A stretch of DNA of 64,000 nucleotides from Sipunculus nudus. Its lineage: Eukaryota; Annelida; Sipuncula; Golfingiida; Sipunculidae. This document shows positions 1-10,841 of the stretch, piece after piece; within the stretch, counting starts at the first letter, position 1, and the number at the start of each line of letters is the position of its first letter. The translations under genes were made by a program, and so were the position numbers. The stretch spans positions 6,081,464 through 6,145,463 of the forward strand of contig CM049320.1 in the NCBI GenBank assembly GCA_026874595.1, in the 5' to 3' direction. The notes below the pieces were generated by a model. The model searched no databases. It had not been told where the DNA came from and saw nothing but the letters and a program-made list of their open reading frames with translations.

Positions 1-212
1 GGACCATCTGATTTTTCCCGCCTCTTTTAAGTCTATATATAGGGGTTCGCTTGGAACCGTCTTTTAGAGGGAAGATAATTTTGTATGGCGCTATACGTTT
101 TCAGGCAGCCAAAATGACTACGGTAAGGCTGGCTCGTCTCGTCTTTATATTCTTTTAAATACTGTAAAATGTCACCTGAGCCGTCTAATAAATAACACTC
201 TGTAATGTAACT
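1..212 (+). repeat. possible LTR fragment at window edge
   Basis: The first 200 bases look like the 3' half of an LTR. There is a TATA-like TCTATATATAGG near 33-44, an AATAAA near 189, and a TGTAA-type end near 205-211. No internal retroelement region follows and the 5' part lies outside the window, so this rests on composition and signal order only. Confidence 0.25.
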
Positions 213-879
213 TCTATTCTATTAATATTGGGTCTTAAGCCTTGGACTTTCTATATCTTGTTGTGAACAATGTAATTTAACGGCCGAGATTGTTAAAACT
301 GCCGTCATTTATGTTTCGTCATGCTGGAAACACCATAACTAGTTCGTAAAGCAGCTCTAAACCAAATACTTTATATACTAATTAGCTAATCATGTTGGGT
401 TTTGTCGTATCTCTCCCATTCTTCAGAATACAATTCCATATATTTTTTCCTAACTTTTGTTCGTTTGAAACTGAACTTTATCTCACTCAAGCGAGATTAA
501 ATTAGCTTTTACAAAATCCGTATTTCTAAAATTTTCTTATATACACGTTGGCTAAAATGACCACCTCATGCCTCATCATTTGTTTGACATTAAAACATTG
601 ATGAAAACTGCACCGGTGGCTTTCTATAGGAAACAAATCCCTAGATCTGCCGTCATAAAGGAAGACGTTTTCTTCATGAATCTAAGTAGAATTATTACGG
701 ATAGGAGAGAATTGACTACAAATCAACCTCGCAATGAGGCCCGCACACAAGATCTCCCATTAAACAGCCAACTGTCATGTCTAGAACCCTTTATTGATGG
801 AGATCTGTATTATTATTTTCATCATCGGTTAAAATTTATTTTTCCTATTGTTATACATGCACAATGACACATACTTCTA
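213..879. other. no recognisable gene
   Basis: AT-rich spacer. An open frame of 99 codons (568-867, plus) has no recognisable domain, no splice context that I could link, and ordinary spacer composition, so it is not called as a gene. Confidence 0.5.
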
Positions 880-1115
880 TACACAAACACATGTACATAT
901 TCAGTTTAAACATGCGTTTACACATACACCTTTGTAGTCATCAAATATATAAAGAGTTCAATCACCCGTATAAGGTAAGTACATGTATGTATGTTGCTGC
1001 GAAATTATAACTGTACGGATGACTAAGTATGTGGAGACAGGCATAATTATATAGACACGTTGTATTGTAGTGTGTTATATATAGGCAAGACTGAAGCTGA
1101 GGTTATAAATCCACT
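880..1115 (+). repeat. distal block of local duplication, copy A
   Basis: This stretch aligns in direct orientation with about 27,780-27,995. Shared blocks include 'cacatacacct', 'aagtaagtac'-like text, 'acggatgact', 'atagacac' and 'aggcaagactgaagctg' followed by 'gttataaa.ccactgat'. The match is diverged and gapped. The later blocks of the same pair (4,690-4,863 and 10,842-13,290) occur in the same order in copy B, so this is probably the left edge of one duplication. Confidence 0.55.
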
Positions 1116-2694
1116 GATCGCTTTAAAAGATTTTCCTTAAATTATTATTCTTGCTATAGTCTGTTTTATCCCCTCATGTCTCCCTGTTTGTGCTATGAAA
1201 ATTTGTATTAATTACATTTCATGGGAAAAAAATTGGTTTAGGGTAGATGATTAATGGACCTTATTGTCAACAAGATAAATGAATACCTAAATAACACCAT
1301 ACTGAAGAAAAAGAAACATTTAAAAATATGAGAAATCAGTCTACATTTTAGAACATATGGGACCCACTCATGCCAGTGAAGGTCACTCCTCACATGGAAA
1401 AGCAGCCTCAATTGACAGCTGCTGATTGGGTGATGTAATGTAAACACTAAAAAATATAACTAGCTATAACATAAATGGCTACTCATGCAGGGACACATTA
1501 TATCTGCCAAATTGATTTTGAAGAGAGTAAAAAGATCTGAGACATAAACATGGGATATACTGTAAAATGTTTTATTGCCATATTAAGTTCCCACTTTCAT
1601 GTGTAGTTTATTAGGAAATAATTGTAAAATATAAACTTTTAAGAAAATTATCTACAATAAACAGGTGGAAAGCAGGTGTTAAAACGGTCTATTTCAGCTG
1701 GCAATCTGCTTCTTAGTAGAGGTTCATAATATACATAATTTAATATAAATATATATAATTTTTGTATAACCTTGAAACAAAAAACTATTCAGTTGTTACC
1801 ATAAACGGCGTGTTGCTAAACTATTAATTGCTTTGCTACACGTTATAATATTAACAATGAAACTCTATTCCATCTCCCGATGTCATTATCTGGGTAAGGC
1901 TAAACAGAACCTTTATACATAGTGAATAAAATTGTCTGTGGTAAATATAATGCAAGCTCTGTAGATGTACCTTGCACATAAAATAACTGATTTACTGATG
2001 TGCCGATCTCGATATATTTCATAATTATATATCCTCATCTCTTCAAAATTGACGAAACTACTTTACATGAATATCAGAAATATGCTGACCCTTTTCATTA
2101 TTTTTCAAGAGGAAGAATGATATAGAGGCTTTTTTTTACGGTTGTTTTAGCCAACATGAGGTATCTTTATGCTACTGCTACAGACATAGGCCGTTTGTAA
2201 ATGTTCATTTATAAGTAAAAACTGTTTCTTTAATTCCGCGGACAGAGGGGGAACATGTTTAATTGGTACTTGGTACATCATCAAAACTTTCCTTCACATA
2301 TTTTGCTATAAAATCATTAATACCATTGATTATATCATGCATGTGGGGTTCAGCTAATAGGGTAAAAATTATTTCATTTTTTTCTCGAGCACGCAGACGA
2401 TTACTGCATGCCATTTTAGTCTGAAAACCTTACATTGACAATTCGGCGCATGCTAGTGTGTATAGAATGATACGTCATGAAGGCAGTTTTGTTCAGGTAG
2501 ACCAGAAGATGATAGATTATTTGATAATAGACATCTCTCTAAAGTTGTTTGAATTTATCTAGATAAAAAGGCATCGTCTCTTTGACAAGCATATGTAAAT
2601 TGTGCTTATTGCTGAAAATTTCTTCTCTTCGAAATAAAGTCTACCGAACATAAGTGTAATTATTATTATTTCTCCTATTTTTATCTTTATTATT
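1116..2694. other. no recognisable gene
   Basis: AT-rich spacer. I see no protein-family match, no RNA gene and no long repeat. Confidence 0.5.
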
Positions 2695-3200
2695 ATTGAT
2701 AGTATTTTTAGCGCTAAGGCAGGGACCTTGATGAAATATACTGATTAAGAAGATCCCGTAAATATGAGAGGGTAAGACCGTTCAGTGCCTTATAGATATA
2801 AAGAAGAATCTAAAATTGAATCCGCCATTCCATTGGTAGCTAGTGCAGTTATTTGAGTATCGGGGTATAATATGGGCGGATTTTAATGTTCGAGTTATAA
2901 TCCTGGTGGCAGTATCTTGAATGCTCTGTATTCGGCTGATGGAAGTACATGTACCTGGCACTCCATACGCAAACGTATTTTCATAGTCTAATCTGGAAGT
3001 GACAATAGCATTTATGGAAATGGAAGAAATATGATTTTGAAATTGCAATAATGTACCTCCCCATAGAAACATTAATTTCCTAGTACACCCTGAAGTTTCG
3101 GACAATCGTGGATGAGGTTACATCAGAACCATCTAAAATAATATTGGGTACATGCTTCATGCATTTTTTTGGACGTAAAAATAATGGTTTTAGTTTCGCA
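2695..3200 (-). pseudogene. LINE reverse transcriptase remnant (CR1/L2-like)
   Basis: On the minus strand the translation contains AIVTSRLDYENTFAYGVPG and IQSIQDTATRIITRTLKSAHI, the C-terminal reverse-transcriptase/thumb signature of CR1/L2-type non-LTR elements (family form SRLDYCNSLLYGLP ... RLQRVQNTAARLI). After a frameshift near 2,860 it continues in another frame with ALNGLTLSYLRDLLN, also typical of the family. Endonuclease and catalytic RT parts are missing. It is a 5'-truncated, frameshifted dead copy. Confidence 0.75.
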
Positions 3201-4096
3201 TTTAATTTAAGTTTATTACACCTCACCCACCTTCATAAATAATAATAATAAACTAACATATTTCACCAGTATAACGTATTTAGCAGGGGATGGTTCTCAA
3301 TAGGTATTTGGCCATATAATAAATAAAGATTACGCTACTTAACTCGAATGCCTTAAAATCAAGGTACTGATATTTTATTTTATGGATCAAACGAGGAATA
3401 CGGGTCCTTAAAGTCGATATTACTGAGTTAGCTCTTTGTAAACAGGTTTCAATTTGCTGATATTAATAATAAATGTAGAACTGTGGGATTAAATGATATT
3501 TTTTGTTAAGTGTAAATTAAAACCTTGAAAGAATTGTATGTGTAAATGAACTAGGTTTATCGCCCAGCAGGTATTTAAAGATGATAAAAGAAACAAAATA
3601 CCGGAGTTTTATATTGTTTCAGATAATACTCGGGGTTTTATATAATACATTCACGGTCTCACACACACTTTCTACTGGTCATTTGTGATATTATAACGAA
3701 ATATGCTTATGTATATACAGATAAATAAAAGCTGAAACCCGCTACCCACAATACAGCTTCTCCATATGTAGCCATGTTTACCATGAAAACACTTCCTAGA
3801 GCATCAATAGTAAATTGTTGATTTCTATGAATTTTCATGTTTCATTGTATTTTTGCTGACAAGATCGTGAAAATTCTTAAGTCATTTTTTTTTTCTTATA
3901 GGTAATTTGCAAAGTCAAAAACCCGTACCTTAACATAAGGTTATACTAACGCTCTTACGGTGAAGTGGGCACTGGGCACTAATTGTCTCATAATCTAGGC
4001 TTAGTCATTAAACAGTGTAGCAGTTTATCCGTAGGTCGGACAATTTTTTTTAAGCTGAGACTTAACAGTGACGCTGCTGATGTAGTTCAAAGGTCG
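3201..4096. other. no recognisable gene
   Basis: AT-rich spacer without long open frames or clear repeats. Confidence 0.5.
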
Positions 4097-4497
4097 ACAT
4101 GATTTTACTTGGTTTAAGATTTGGTGAACAGGAAATTGTCCTCAATTGTGCCACAGATCAGTACAATGTTTCTTTCTCTTTATAGCTTAATTTTACCATG
4201 GTTTTACTAGGTTTGAGATTTGGTGAACAGGAAATTGTCCTCAATTGTGCTACACATCAGTACAATGTTTCTTTCTCTTTATAACTTTATTTTTCCTTGA
4301 TTTTACTTGGTTTGAGATTTGGTGAGCAGGAAATGTTCTTCAATTGTGCTACGCATCCGGTATAGTGTTTCCTTCTCTTTATAATTTTATTTTACCCTGA
4401 TTTTACTTGGTTTGAGATGATTTGGTAAACATGAAATTGTCCTTAATTTTGCCACAAATCAGTACAATGTTTCTTTCTCTTTTTAACTTTATTCTTT
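4097..4497 (+). repeat. 99-bp tandem repeat, four copies
   Basis: Four consecutive copies begin with GATTTTACTTGG-like text at 4,101, 4,200, 4,299 and 4,399, giving a 99-100 bp period. Each carries 'ggtttgagatttggtgaacag', 'ttgtcctcaattgtgc' and 'tttctttctcttta' variants. Copies differ by scattered substitutions and a 3-bp insertion in the last. No coding potential is seen. Confidence 0.9.
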
Positions 4498-4689
4498 TAA
4501 AGCTGTCCCCAAAATGAGTTTGCTGATTTGCTGGTCGATTGGTCATTGGATGAAAAATTAAATATAAACATACGTCTTGTATTGTGGTGATATTGATATT
4601 TTTGGTTTGTGTTGTTCCGATAATGACTTGACGTAAAATAAATAATACTTAACCAAGGCGAAATGTACACAGGTATCAAACGATCGTTA

Positions 4690-4863
4690 AAATTTCACCT
4701 ATAGGTACGGGGTATAGTTATAATAGGTGGTTTGCTAACATTCCACAAACTGATCCACCAGTCGTAGTTTATTAAGAAGTTAACAGTTAGAGTTGAAGAA
4801 GACAAGGAACAGCAAATGTGCGCCTACTGTCAGGTACTGCCATTTGTTGTTTAGTCTAGATTT
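4690..4863 (+). repeat. duplication copy A, block flanking the retroelement
   Basis: This aligns with about 28,600-28,742. Both carry 'gcgcctactgtcaggtact' followed by 'tgttgtttagtc.aga', with weaker similarity upstream ('ggtttgcta.catt', 'gatccaccagt.gt'). The match stops where the LTR begins at 4,864, so this is the host side of the insertion. Confidence 0.7.
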
Positions 4864-5544
4864 TGTTGCAGGTGCTCTTTTTATTGTGTGGCACGGGCGT
4901 AACTCCTGTTGTGGCGCTCGTGTCTGGCCGCGTATTACATTCTAAGTTAAATCCGTACTGGTTGAACTTTTGTTGTTATGCTGGCCTGGGGCGAGATCAC
5001 GTGTACATCATGGTGTGTAGAGGCACGGCGATGTTTTCTAGAGAATTCCTGAAACGCGTGTTTACTGTTGAGTAAGGTCCTTATAGACTTTTCGAGAAGT
5101 TCGGCTTTGGGTGTGATGGTATATAAAGGGGCTGTTTTTTAGAGGGCAGAGAGCAGCGAAGATTCCAGCGGACGCAGAAGCGTGTGTCAGGTTCTAAGAC
5201 CTTATTCGACTAATGCAGCAATTATAGACTTTCAAAGACTTTCTCCTGGATTTTATGCATTTGGACTTTCAAGAACTTTCCACTTGACTGTCATTCTCCG
5301 AGAGTTTACATTTAAAGGACTTATCTTGGTGACGGTATTCGTATCCAGGTACTGTGTACATACATTATTTTCTCTGTGATTGTATTGACTTGTTGCCATA
5401 CCGCTGTTTTACTGTATAATTGCATTGATTTAGTGTGTTGTAATGTTAGGGTTGTTTTAAGAATAAATTATAGTTATTTTTTAACAAAAAACCACTGAAT
5501 TCTTTGTTCATTACCCTAGACATTTCACGCTGCCTAGTGTTACA
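4864..5544 (+). repeat. 5' LTR of the Gmr1-like element
   Basis: It starts TGTTGCAGGTGC. Positions 4,864 to about 5,355 match the 3' LTR with indels. It contains a TATA box (TATATAAAG, 5,120-5,128) followed by 'agagggcagagagcagcgaag', the likely R start, and AATAAA at about 5,463. The end at TGTTACA (5,538-5,544) is inferred from the TG...CA rule. No standard primer-binding site starting TGG follows directly, so the U5 end is uncertain. Confidence 0.7.
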
Positions 5545-5629
5545 GAATCTGATTTTTTTTTATCTCCATTAAAAAATTTGTGTTCATTACAAAATTTGTG
5601 TTCATCATTGATTTAAAACGACTGGAGTT

Positions 5630-6440
5630 AGAAAGACTTTAAGTAGAACGTAGTCTAAGTGCTGCCCCAACTCACAGTATTGATGTTACAAAACACATTA
5701 GGCTTGTCCCACCTTTCCAAGAAAAAGAGATTGATAAATATTTCTTACACTTTGAGAAGGTAGCTGAAAATTCAAAATGGCCTAAGGAAAATTGGACTAT
5801 GCTGTTACAAAGTGTATTGACTGGCAAGGCCAGAGAAATTTATATGAGCTTTCAGTAGAAGCTGCTGCTGACTATGAACTGGTAAAACGGTTAATCCTAA
5901 AAGGTTATGAGTTAGTTCCAGAGGCTTACCGCCAGAAATTCAGAAATTGGGAAAAGCGCAAAGAACAGACCTACGTCGAATTTGCTAAGACAAAAGAGCA
6001 GTTGTTTGACCGCTGGTGTAGTTATAAAAATGTAATGAAAGATCATGACAATTTGGGCCAGTTGATTTTGCTTGAAGAGTTAAAGCGCTGCATTAAAGCA
6101 GATGTTAAATCTTTTCTCAATAAGAAAAGTCCTGAAACACTCGACATTGCTGCTCAATTAGCTGAGGAGTATTCATTGACACACAAAATGTCCTTTACTA
6201 GCAAATCAAACCAGTCATTCACAAAAAAGAATGTAAATCAGTATGGTCAAGAGAAGTTTAAAGCGCAGTCACCCAGTACAAGTAGTCCTGATAGCTCAAC
6301 AAATCCTATAGCTACACCTTAGTCCACATCCACTCTATCTAAGTCCAACAAAGACCAGTCATTTTCAAAGAAAATCTGTAATTACTGCAAGAAGGAAGGT
6401 CATCTAATAGCTGACTGCTGAAAACTTGCGAATAGACCAA
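5630..6440 (+). pseudogene. gag of the Gmr1-like element (broken)
   Basis: Two overlapping frames carry one gag-like protein. An upstream frame contains VTKHIRLVPPFQEKEIDKYF and LHFEKVAENSKWPKENW. After a frameshift near 5,840 the text continues with the frame at 5,792-6,322 (YELVPEAYRQKFRNWEK, FDRWCSYKNV), an alpha-helical capsid-like segment resembling SCAN/retrotransposon gag domains. A stop ends this frame at 6,320. A CCHC zinc knuckle (CNYCKKEGHLIADC) follows around 6,377-6,418 and is itself followed by TGA. Gag would package element RNA; this copy is disrupted at least three times. Confidence 0.75.
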
Positions 6441-6579
6441 ATAGCAGACCTTCTGGTTTTGTTTCAAAATCTATGCATAGCATGGTACAAGAGCCAGGCT
6501 CTTTCCATGTTAATAAGGGGTACAACTACTTTATTGACTCTAGTAAAAAAAGTTTGATGCTACGGAGGCCCACGTGCCT

Positions 6580-7456
6580 TCTAAATCCAAAGAAGAATCC
6601 GTAGCTTGCGGGGTAAAAACCTCAGTTGATTCCTGCAAGGAATTAAATAAGGCTAGGTCCTTTCAAGACTCCTGCGAGGAGTATTCTCTGGATAAGGCTG
6701 AGTCCTTTTATGACTCTTGCGAGAGTATTTCAAATTAGGCCAGGTCCTCTTATGACAAACAAAAGTTTGTTTCTGCTGAGTAAAATTCCTCTGTTGACTC
6801 CCATGAGGAGTTTGATGATAAAAAGGATGTAGATTCCTTAGTTGACTCTGAATCAGAGTTTATGACTGACACTGTCAGTGTCAGTTCTTTGTTTGATGAA
6901 TCTGAGGTAGTAGATTCCTCTCCTGACTCTGAAATGGATTTATTTGAGCCATACATACAGGATGTATTTGTTTCACTTTCAAGTGATTTTTAAGATTCTA
7001 CCCCTATTAGGATTTTGAGGGACACTGGTTCAAGCCAGACTCTCATGTTAGCAAACACTTTGCCATTTTCTAATAAGTCCTTTACTGGTGCACATGCACT
7101 TGTTTATGGTGTGTTTTCAGACAGGCACACTTCAGTTCCGCTTCACAGTATCCATTTAAAGTCAGATTTGACTTTTGGGAATAATACAGTGGGCATAAGA
7201 ACTACTTTACCCTTTAAGGGAATTCAGTTCCTACTAGGCAATGATGTTGCAGGTGATAAAGTACAACCTGTACCAATAGTGACAGAAAAGCCGTCACTTG
7301 ATCAGGACACTGATCCGGAAAGTCAGGCAATTCCTGGTTTGTATCCTTCATGTGCTGTAACTAGATGTATGGCCAAGAAAACACACATGAGTATAATGGT
7401 CCTGATAATAACACTCTGGGAGTCACTAGTGTCTCGTCTAACGACTTGCCCGTAAA
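6580..7456 (+). pseudogene. acidic linker and aspartic protease of the Gmr1-like element
   Basis: About 6,580-6,990 encodes a Ser/Asp/Glu-rich linker with an imperfect repeat (DSCEEYSLDKAESF followed by YDSCESIS), interrupted by stops. Positions 7,006-7,275 encode a retropepsin-like domain: active-site LRDTGSSQTLM and the second-half signature FLLGNDVAG. The reading frame continues to 7,455 without recognisable domain. Protease would cleave the polyprotein. Confidence 0.7.
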
Positions 7457-7659
7457 GGATGCAGCATTCTCAAGGTCAGAACTTATCGCGGAACAGCATA
7501 AGGACCCTGATATTTGATGTTTGTTTCCCAGGGCAGTTTCTAAAGATGAACTGTCACAGAACCCAGTTTGTTTCTGTGTTAAAAATGGAGTGCTTATGCG
7601 TAAATGGCGACCACGTGATGTATGCGCTGATGGTGAGTGGGCCATCAAACATCAAATAG

Positions 7660-8668
7660 TAATGCCCACATGAGGCTCCTTTGTCTAGCCATTTAGGTAT
7701 AAATAAAACTTATCAGAAAGTTAGTACACACTTCTATTGGCCTAACCTCAGGAAAGATGTTGTACTATATTGTAAATCATGCCATACATGCCAGATGGTA
7801 GGCAAGCCCAATCAGAATCCTCCTAAGGCCCCACTTAGGCTTATTCCTGCTTTCGAGGAACCATTCAGTTGTTGATTGTGTTTGACAACTGCCCAAAACA
7901 AAATCAGGACATGAATACTTGCTGACAATAATGCACATCTACCAGGTTCCCTGAGGCAATACCATTGCGCAAAATTTATGCCAAGTGTTGTCAAAGCTCT
8001 GACCAAGTTTTTTACAACTTTTGGATTACCAAAATCCGTCCAGTCTGACCAAGGGTCTAATTTTATGTCTGGCTTATTCCAACAAGTTATGCTTGAGCTA
8101 GATATAAAACAGTACAGCTCTTCGTCATACCATCCTGAAAGTCAGGGCGCCCTCGAGCGTTTTCACCAGACATTAAAAAAGATGATCAGAACTTATTGCT
8201 ATGACACACAGAAAGACTGGGATGAAGGAATCCACCTATTGCTGTTTGCTGTCAGAGAATCCTTTCAAGAGTCCTTGGGTTTCAGTCCCTTTGAACTAGT
8301 TTTTGGACACTCCGTTCGATGTCCATTGAAACTTCTCAAAGAAAACCTCGTGTGAAAATCCTGATTCTCTTAGTTCACTGCAGTATGTCTCAGACTTTCG
8401 CAATAAACTAAACAATGCTTGTGAGATTGCAAAGTCAAATAAAAAATCTGCACAAAGTAAAATGAAAACAAAGTATGACAAGCACACTGTAAGTAGGACG
8501 TTTGAGTCTGGTGAAAAGTTCCTTGCCTTACTTCCCATCCCTGGCAGACCTCTGCAAACTAGGTATTTTGGTCCTTACATTGTTGACAAGAAAGTCATTA
8601 ATTTAAATTACATACTGTTGACACCAGATACACGTAAGAAGAATCAACTTGCCATGTTAACATGTTGA
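7660..8668 (+). pseudogene. integrase of the Gmr1-like element, upstream of RT
   Basis: The zinc-finger part (7,681-7,875) shows SSHLGINKT, STHFYWPNL and CKSCHTC, an HHCC arrangement. The core continues in broken frames around 7,870-7,980 (VDC region of the first acid, with stops) and then in an open frame at 7,978-8,355 with PKSVQSDQGSNF (second Asp) and GALERFHQTLK (Glu). Positions 8,462-8,668 resemble the C-terminal, SH3-like part (FLALLPIPGRPLQTRYFGPY). Stops and frameshifts near 7,876-7,978 and 8,355 make it inactive. Its position before RT is the diagnostic oddity of the element. Confidence 0.82.
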
Positions 8669-8823
8669 AACCATATTATGACAGAAATAGCACATCAGAT
8701 GTTGTACAAAATGTTACTTATGTCAATTGTGTAAAAACTGACCCTGGCCCAGTTAAAGTAGATACTGATTGTAAGTGAGATTTAGACATTCAGGGTGGTA
8801 CAGTACCATTAAAAAACTCAGAC

Positions 8824-9640
8824 GTGCTTAAAAACCTGGATGCCAAACTGTCACACCTTACCGCACAACAACAACAAGACCTAAAGAACCTGCTGCGGAA
8901 TTATGTACATTTGTTTAGTGACATTCCAACGCGAACTAACATGTTGTGCCATGACGTCGATGTTGGCGAGGCAAGCGCAGTCAAGCAACATCCTTATAGG
9001 CGGAATCTAAAAAAGCAAAAGTATCTACAGGATGAGATTCAATATTTGCTGGACAATGATTTTATTGAACCTAGTAACAGTAACTGGAGTTCACCATGTA
9101 TTCTTGTGCCAAAACCTGATGGAAGTTACCGTATGAGCACAGATTATCGAAAACTGAACTGTGTCACAAAGAATGACACGTTCCGAGGATTTTCGATGAT
9201 TGTATTGAGTCGGTAGCTCCAGGTATGTTTCCAAGTTTGACTTGCTAAAAGGATTCTGGCAAGTTCCGCTGACAGGACGAGCGAAAGAAGTGTCCGCATT
9301 TGTTACGCCGCAAGGACTCTACCAGTATAAAGTTATACCGTTTGGCATGAAGAACTCAGCCACGTTCTAGCGCCCCATCCATATGGTTGTCAAGGACATT
9401 CAGGGCTGCGACCTCATCGTGTACAGCGACACCGGGGAGAACGTCTGCAAATTCTTCGCGACCTCTTCGAATGACTAAGTTAAGCACGTCCAACCGTCAA
9501 CTTAGTAAAATCTGAGTTTTTTCATGCACAAGTAACGTTTTTGGGTCATATTGTAGGGCAGGGTCAGGTAAAACCTGTTGATGCTAAAATAAGTGCTATT
9601 TCTGCATTTCCGAGACCAATGAACAAAAAGCAAAAAAAAA
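8824..9640 (+). pseudogene. reverse transcriptase of the Gmr1-like element (broken)
   Basis: The open frame 8,824-9,216 contains the N-terminal RT text (QHPYRRNLKKQK, LDNDFIEPSNSNWSSPC, VPKPDGSYRMSTDYRKLN). After a frameshift near 9,185 the homology continues with SKFDLLKGFWQVPL, AFVTPQGLYQYKVIPFGMKN, then an in-frame stop at 9,368-9,370 and IQGCDLIVYSDTGE. The catalytic YIDD box that should sit between 'GC' and 'VIYSD' is deleted. The thumb/connection text (FFHAQVTFLGHIVGQG) follows at about 9,520-9,560. Confidence 0.82.
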
Positions 9641-10190
9641 AGTTTTCTTGGTATGGTTGGATACTACAGGAAGTTTTGTCCAAATTTTTCTGCTGTAGCT
9701 GAACATTTGACTAATTTGTTAAAGAAGAAACAAAAGTTTGTATGGAATGTTCAGTGTGAAAATGCATTTCAGAATTTGAAAGCAATTCTGCAAAGTTCAC
9801 CAGTTTTAGCAGCTCCAGACTTTTCTGTACCTTTTAAGTTAGCAGTAGATGCTAGTGATACTGCTGCTGGTGCTGTGTTGTTACAAGAAGGCAATGATGG
9901 CATAGATCATCCAATTTATTATTTCTCAAGAAAGTTTAATGCAAACCAGCTAAACTACTCCACTACTGAAAAAGAATGTTTGGCTTTGATTTTGGCGTTG
10001 CAACATTTTGAAGTTTGTGTTACTTCTTTAGTCAGGCCTATCATAGTCTTCAGTGATCACAATCCCAAGTGTAAAAATCAAAGATTGTTGAGATGGAGTT
10101 TGTTCCTACAGGATAACAATCTTGATATCATACACATTTAAGGAAAAGACAATGTACTTGCTGATTGCTTATCGAGATGTCTATGAAATG
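9640..10190 (+). pseudogene. RNase H region of the Gmr1-like element
   Basis: The frame 9,653-10,141 runs from the RT connection (MVGYYRKFCPNFSAVAEHL) into RNase H: AVDASDTAAGAVLLQ, FSRKFNANQLNYSTTEKECL and VFSDHNP. It ends with a stop at 10,139-10,141 just before text encoding GKDNVLADCLSRCL, so the protein end is cut by one nonsense codon. It is the last coding domain before the purine tract, as expected for the Gmr1 order. Confidence 0.82.
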
Positions 10191-10269
10191 TTGTGAACAA
10201 GATGTTTATGTAATGTTGTAAATAATATGATTTTTGAGATGTTGTAAGGATTTAGTGATTGTGATCGCA

Positions 10270-10300
10270 AAAAGAAAGTTTTCCGTGAAAACTTTCTTTT
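10270..10300 (+). repeat. perfect 14-bp hairpin before the purine tract
   Basis: AAAAGAAAGTTTTC (10,270-10,283), loop CGT, then its exact reverse complement (10,287-10,300). It lies 8 bases upstream of the polypurine tract of the Gmr1-like element, beyond the pol stop. Confidence 0.9.
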
Positions 10301-10307
10301 TTCTTAC

Positions 10308-10318
10308 AGGAGGGGGAG
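10308..10318 (+). promoter_or_regulatory. polypurine tract of the Gmr1-like element
   Basis: Eleven uninterrupted purines, AGGAGGGGGAG, abut the TG of the 3' LTR. This is the expected plus-strand primer site for LTR elements. Confidence 0.85.
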
Positions 10319-10841
10319 TGTTACAGGTGCTCTTTTTATAGTGTGGCACGGGCGTAACTCCTGTTGTGGCGCTCGTGTCTGGCATTTTATGTTAAATCCG
10401 TACTGGTTGAACTCTTGTTGTTATGCTTGCTTGGGCAAGATCACGTGTACACCATGGTGTGTAGATGCACGGCGATGTTTTCTAGAGAATTCCTGAAACG
10501 CGTGTTTACTGTTGAGTAAGGTCCTTATAGACTGTTCGAGAAGTGGAAAATTCCCGGCTTTGGGTGTGAAGGTATATAAAGGGGCTGTTTTTTAGAGGGC
10601 AGAGAGCAGCGAAGATTCCAGCGGACGAAGAAGCGTGTGTCAGATTCTAGGACCTTTTCCGACTAATGCGGCAATTGTAGACTTTCAAAGACTTTCTCCT
10701 GGATTTTATGCATTTGAACTTCAGTTTACTTTCTGGGTTGTTGCAAGAACTTTCCACAGGACTGTCATTCTCCTAGAGTTTACATTTAAAGGACTTATCT
10801 TGGTGACGGTATTCGTATCCAGGTACTGTGCACATACACAT
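10319..10841 (+). repeat. 3' LTR of the Gmr1-like element, 3'-truncated
   Basis: It begins TGTTACAGGTGC and matches the 5' LTR with point changes and several indels, including its own TATA box at 10,573-10,581. The match ends around 10,835-10,841, where homology to duplication copy B resumes. The U5 part with AATAAA that is seen in the 5' LTR is missing. An alternative is that TGTAACA at 10,841-10,847 is the true LTR end, since it is the inverse of the TGTTACA start. Confidence 0.8.

Larger units (their letters stand above)
4864..10841 (+). mobile_element. Gmr1-like Ty3/gypsy retrotransposon, defective
   Basis: A plus-strand LTR element. In order it has a 5' LTR, gag with a zinc knuckle, aspartic protease (DTGS and LLGND), integrase (HHCC finger, core, C-terminal part), reverse transcriptase, RNase H, a purine tract and a 3' LTR. 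Integrase precedes RT, the arrangement known in the Gmr1 group of Ty3/gypsy elements and otherwise typical of copia. Stops and frameshifts occur in gag, protease, integrase and RT, and the YIDD region of RT is missing, so it cannot move by itself. It lies in duplication copy A and is absent from copy B, so it inserted after the duplication (or was lost from B, which is less likely). About 100 bp of host sequence present in B is missing at the site. Confidence 0.88.

Noticed and set aside
6750-6956. Minus-strand Ser/Glu-rich small protein
   Set aside because: It is antisense to the acidic linker of the Gmr1-like element.
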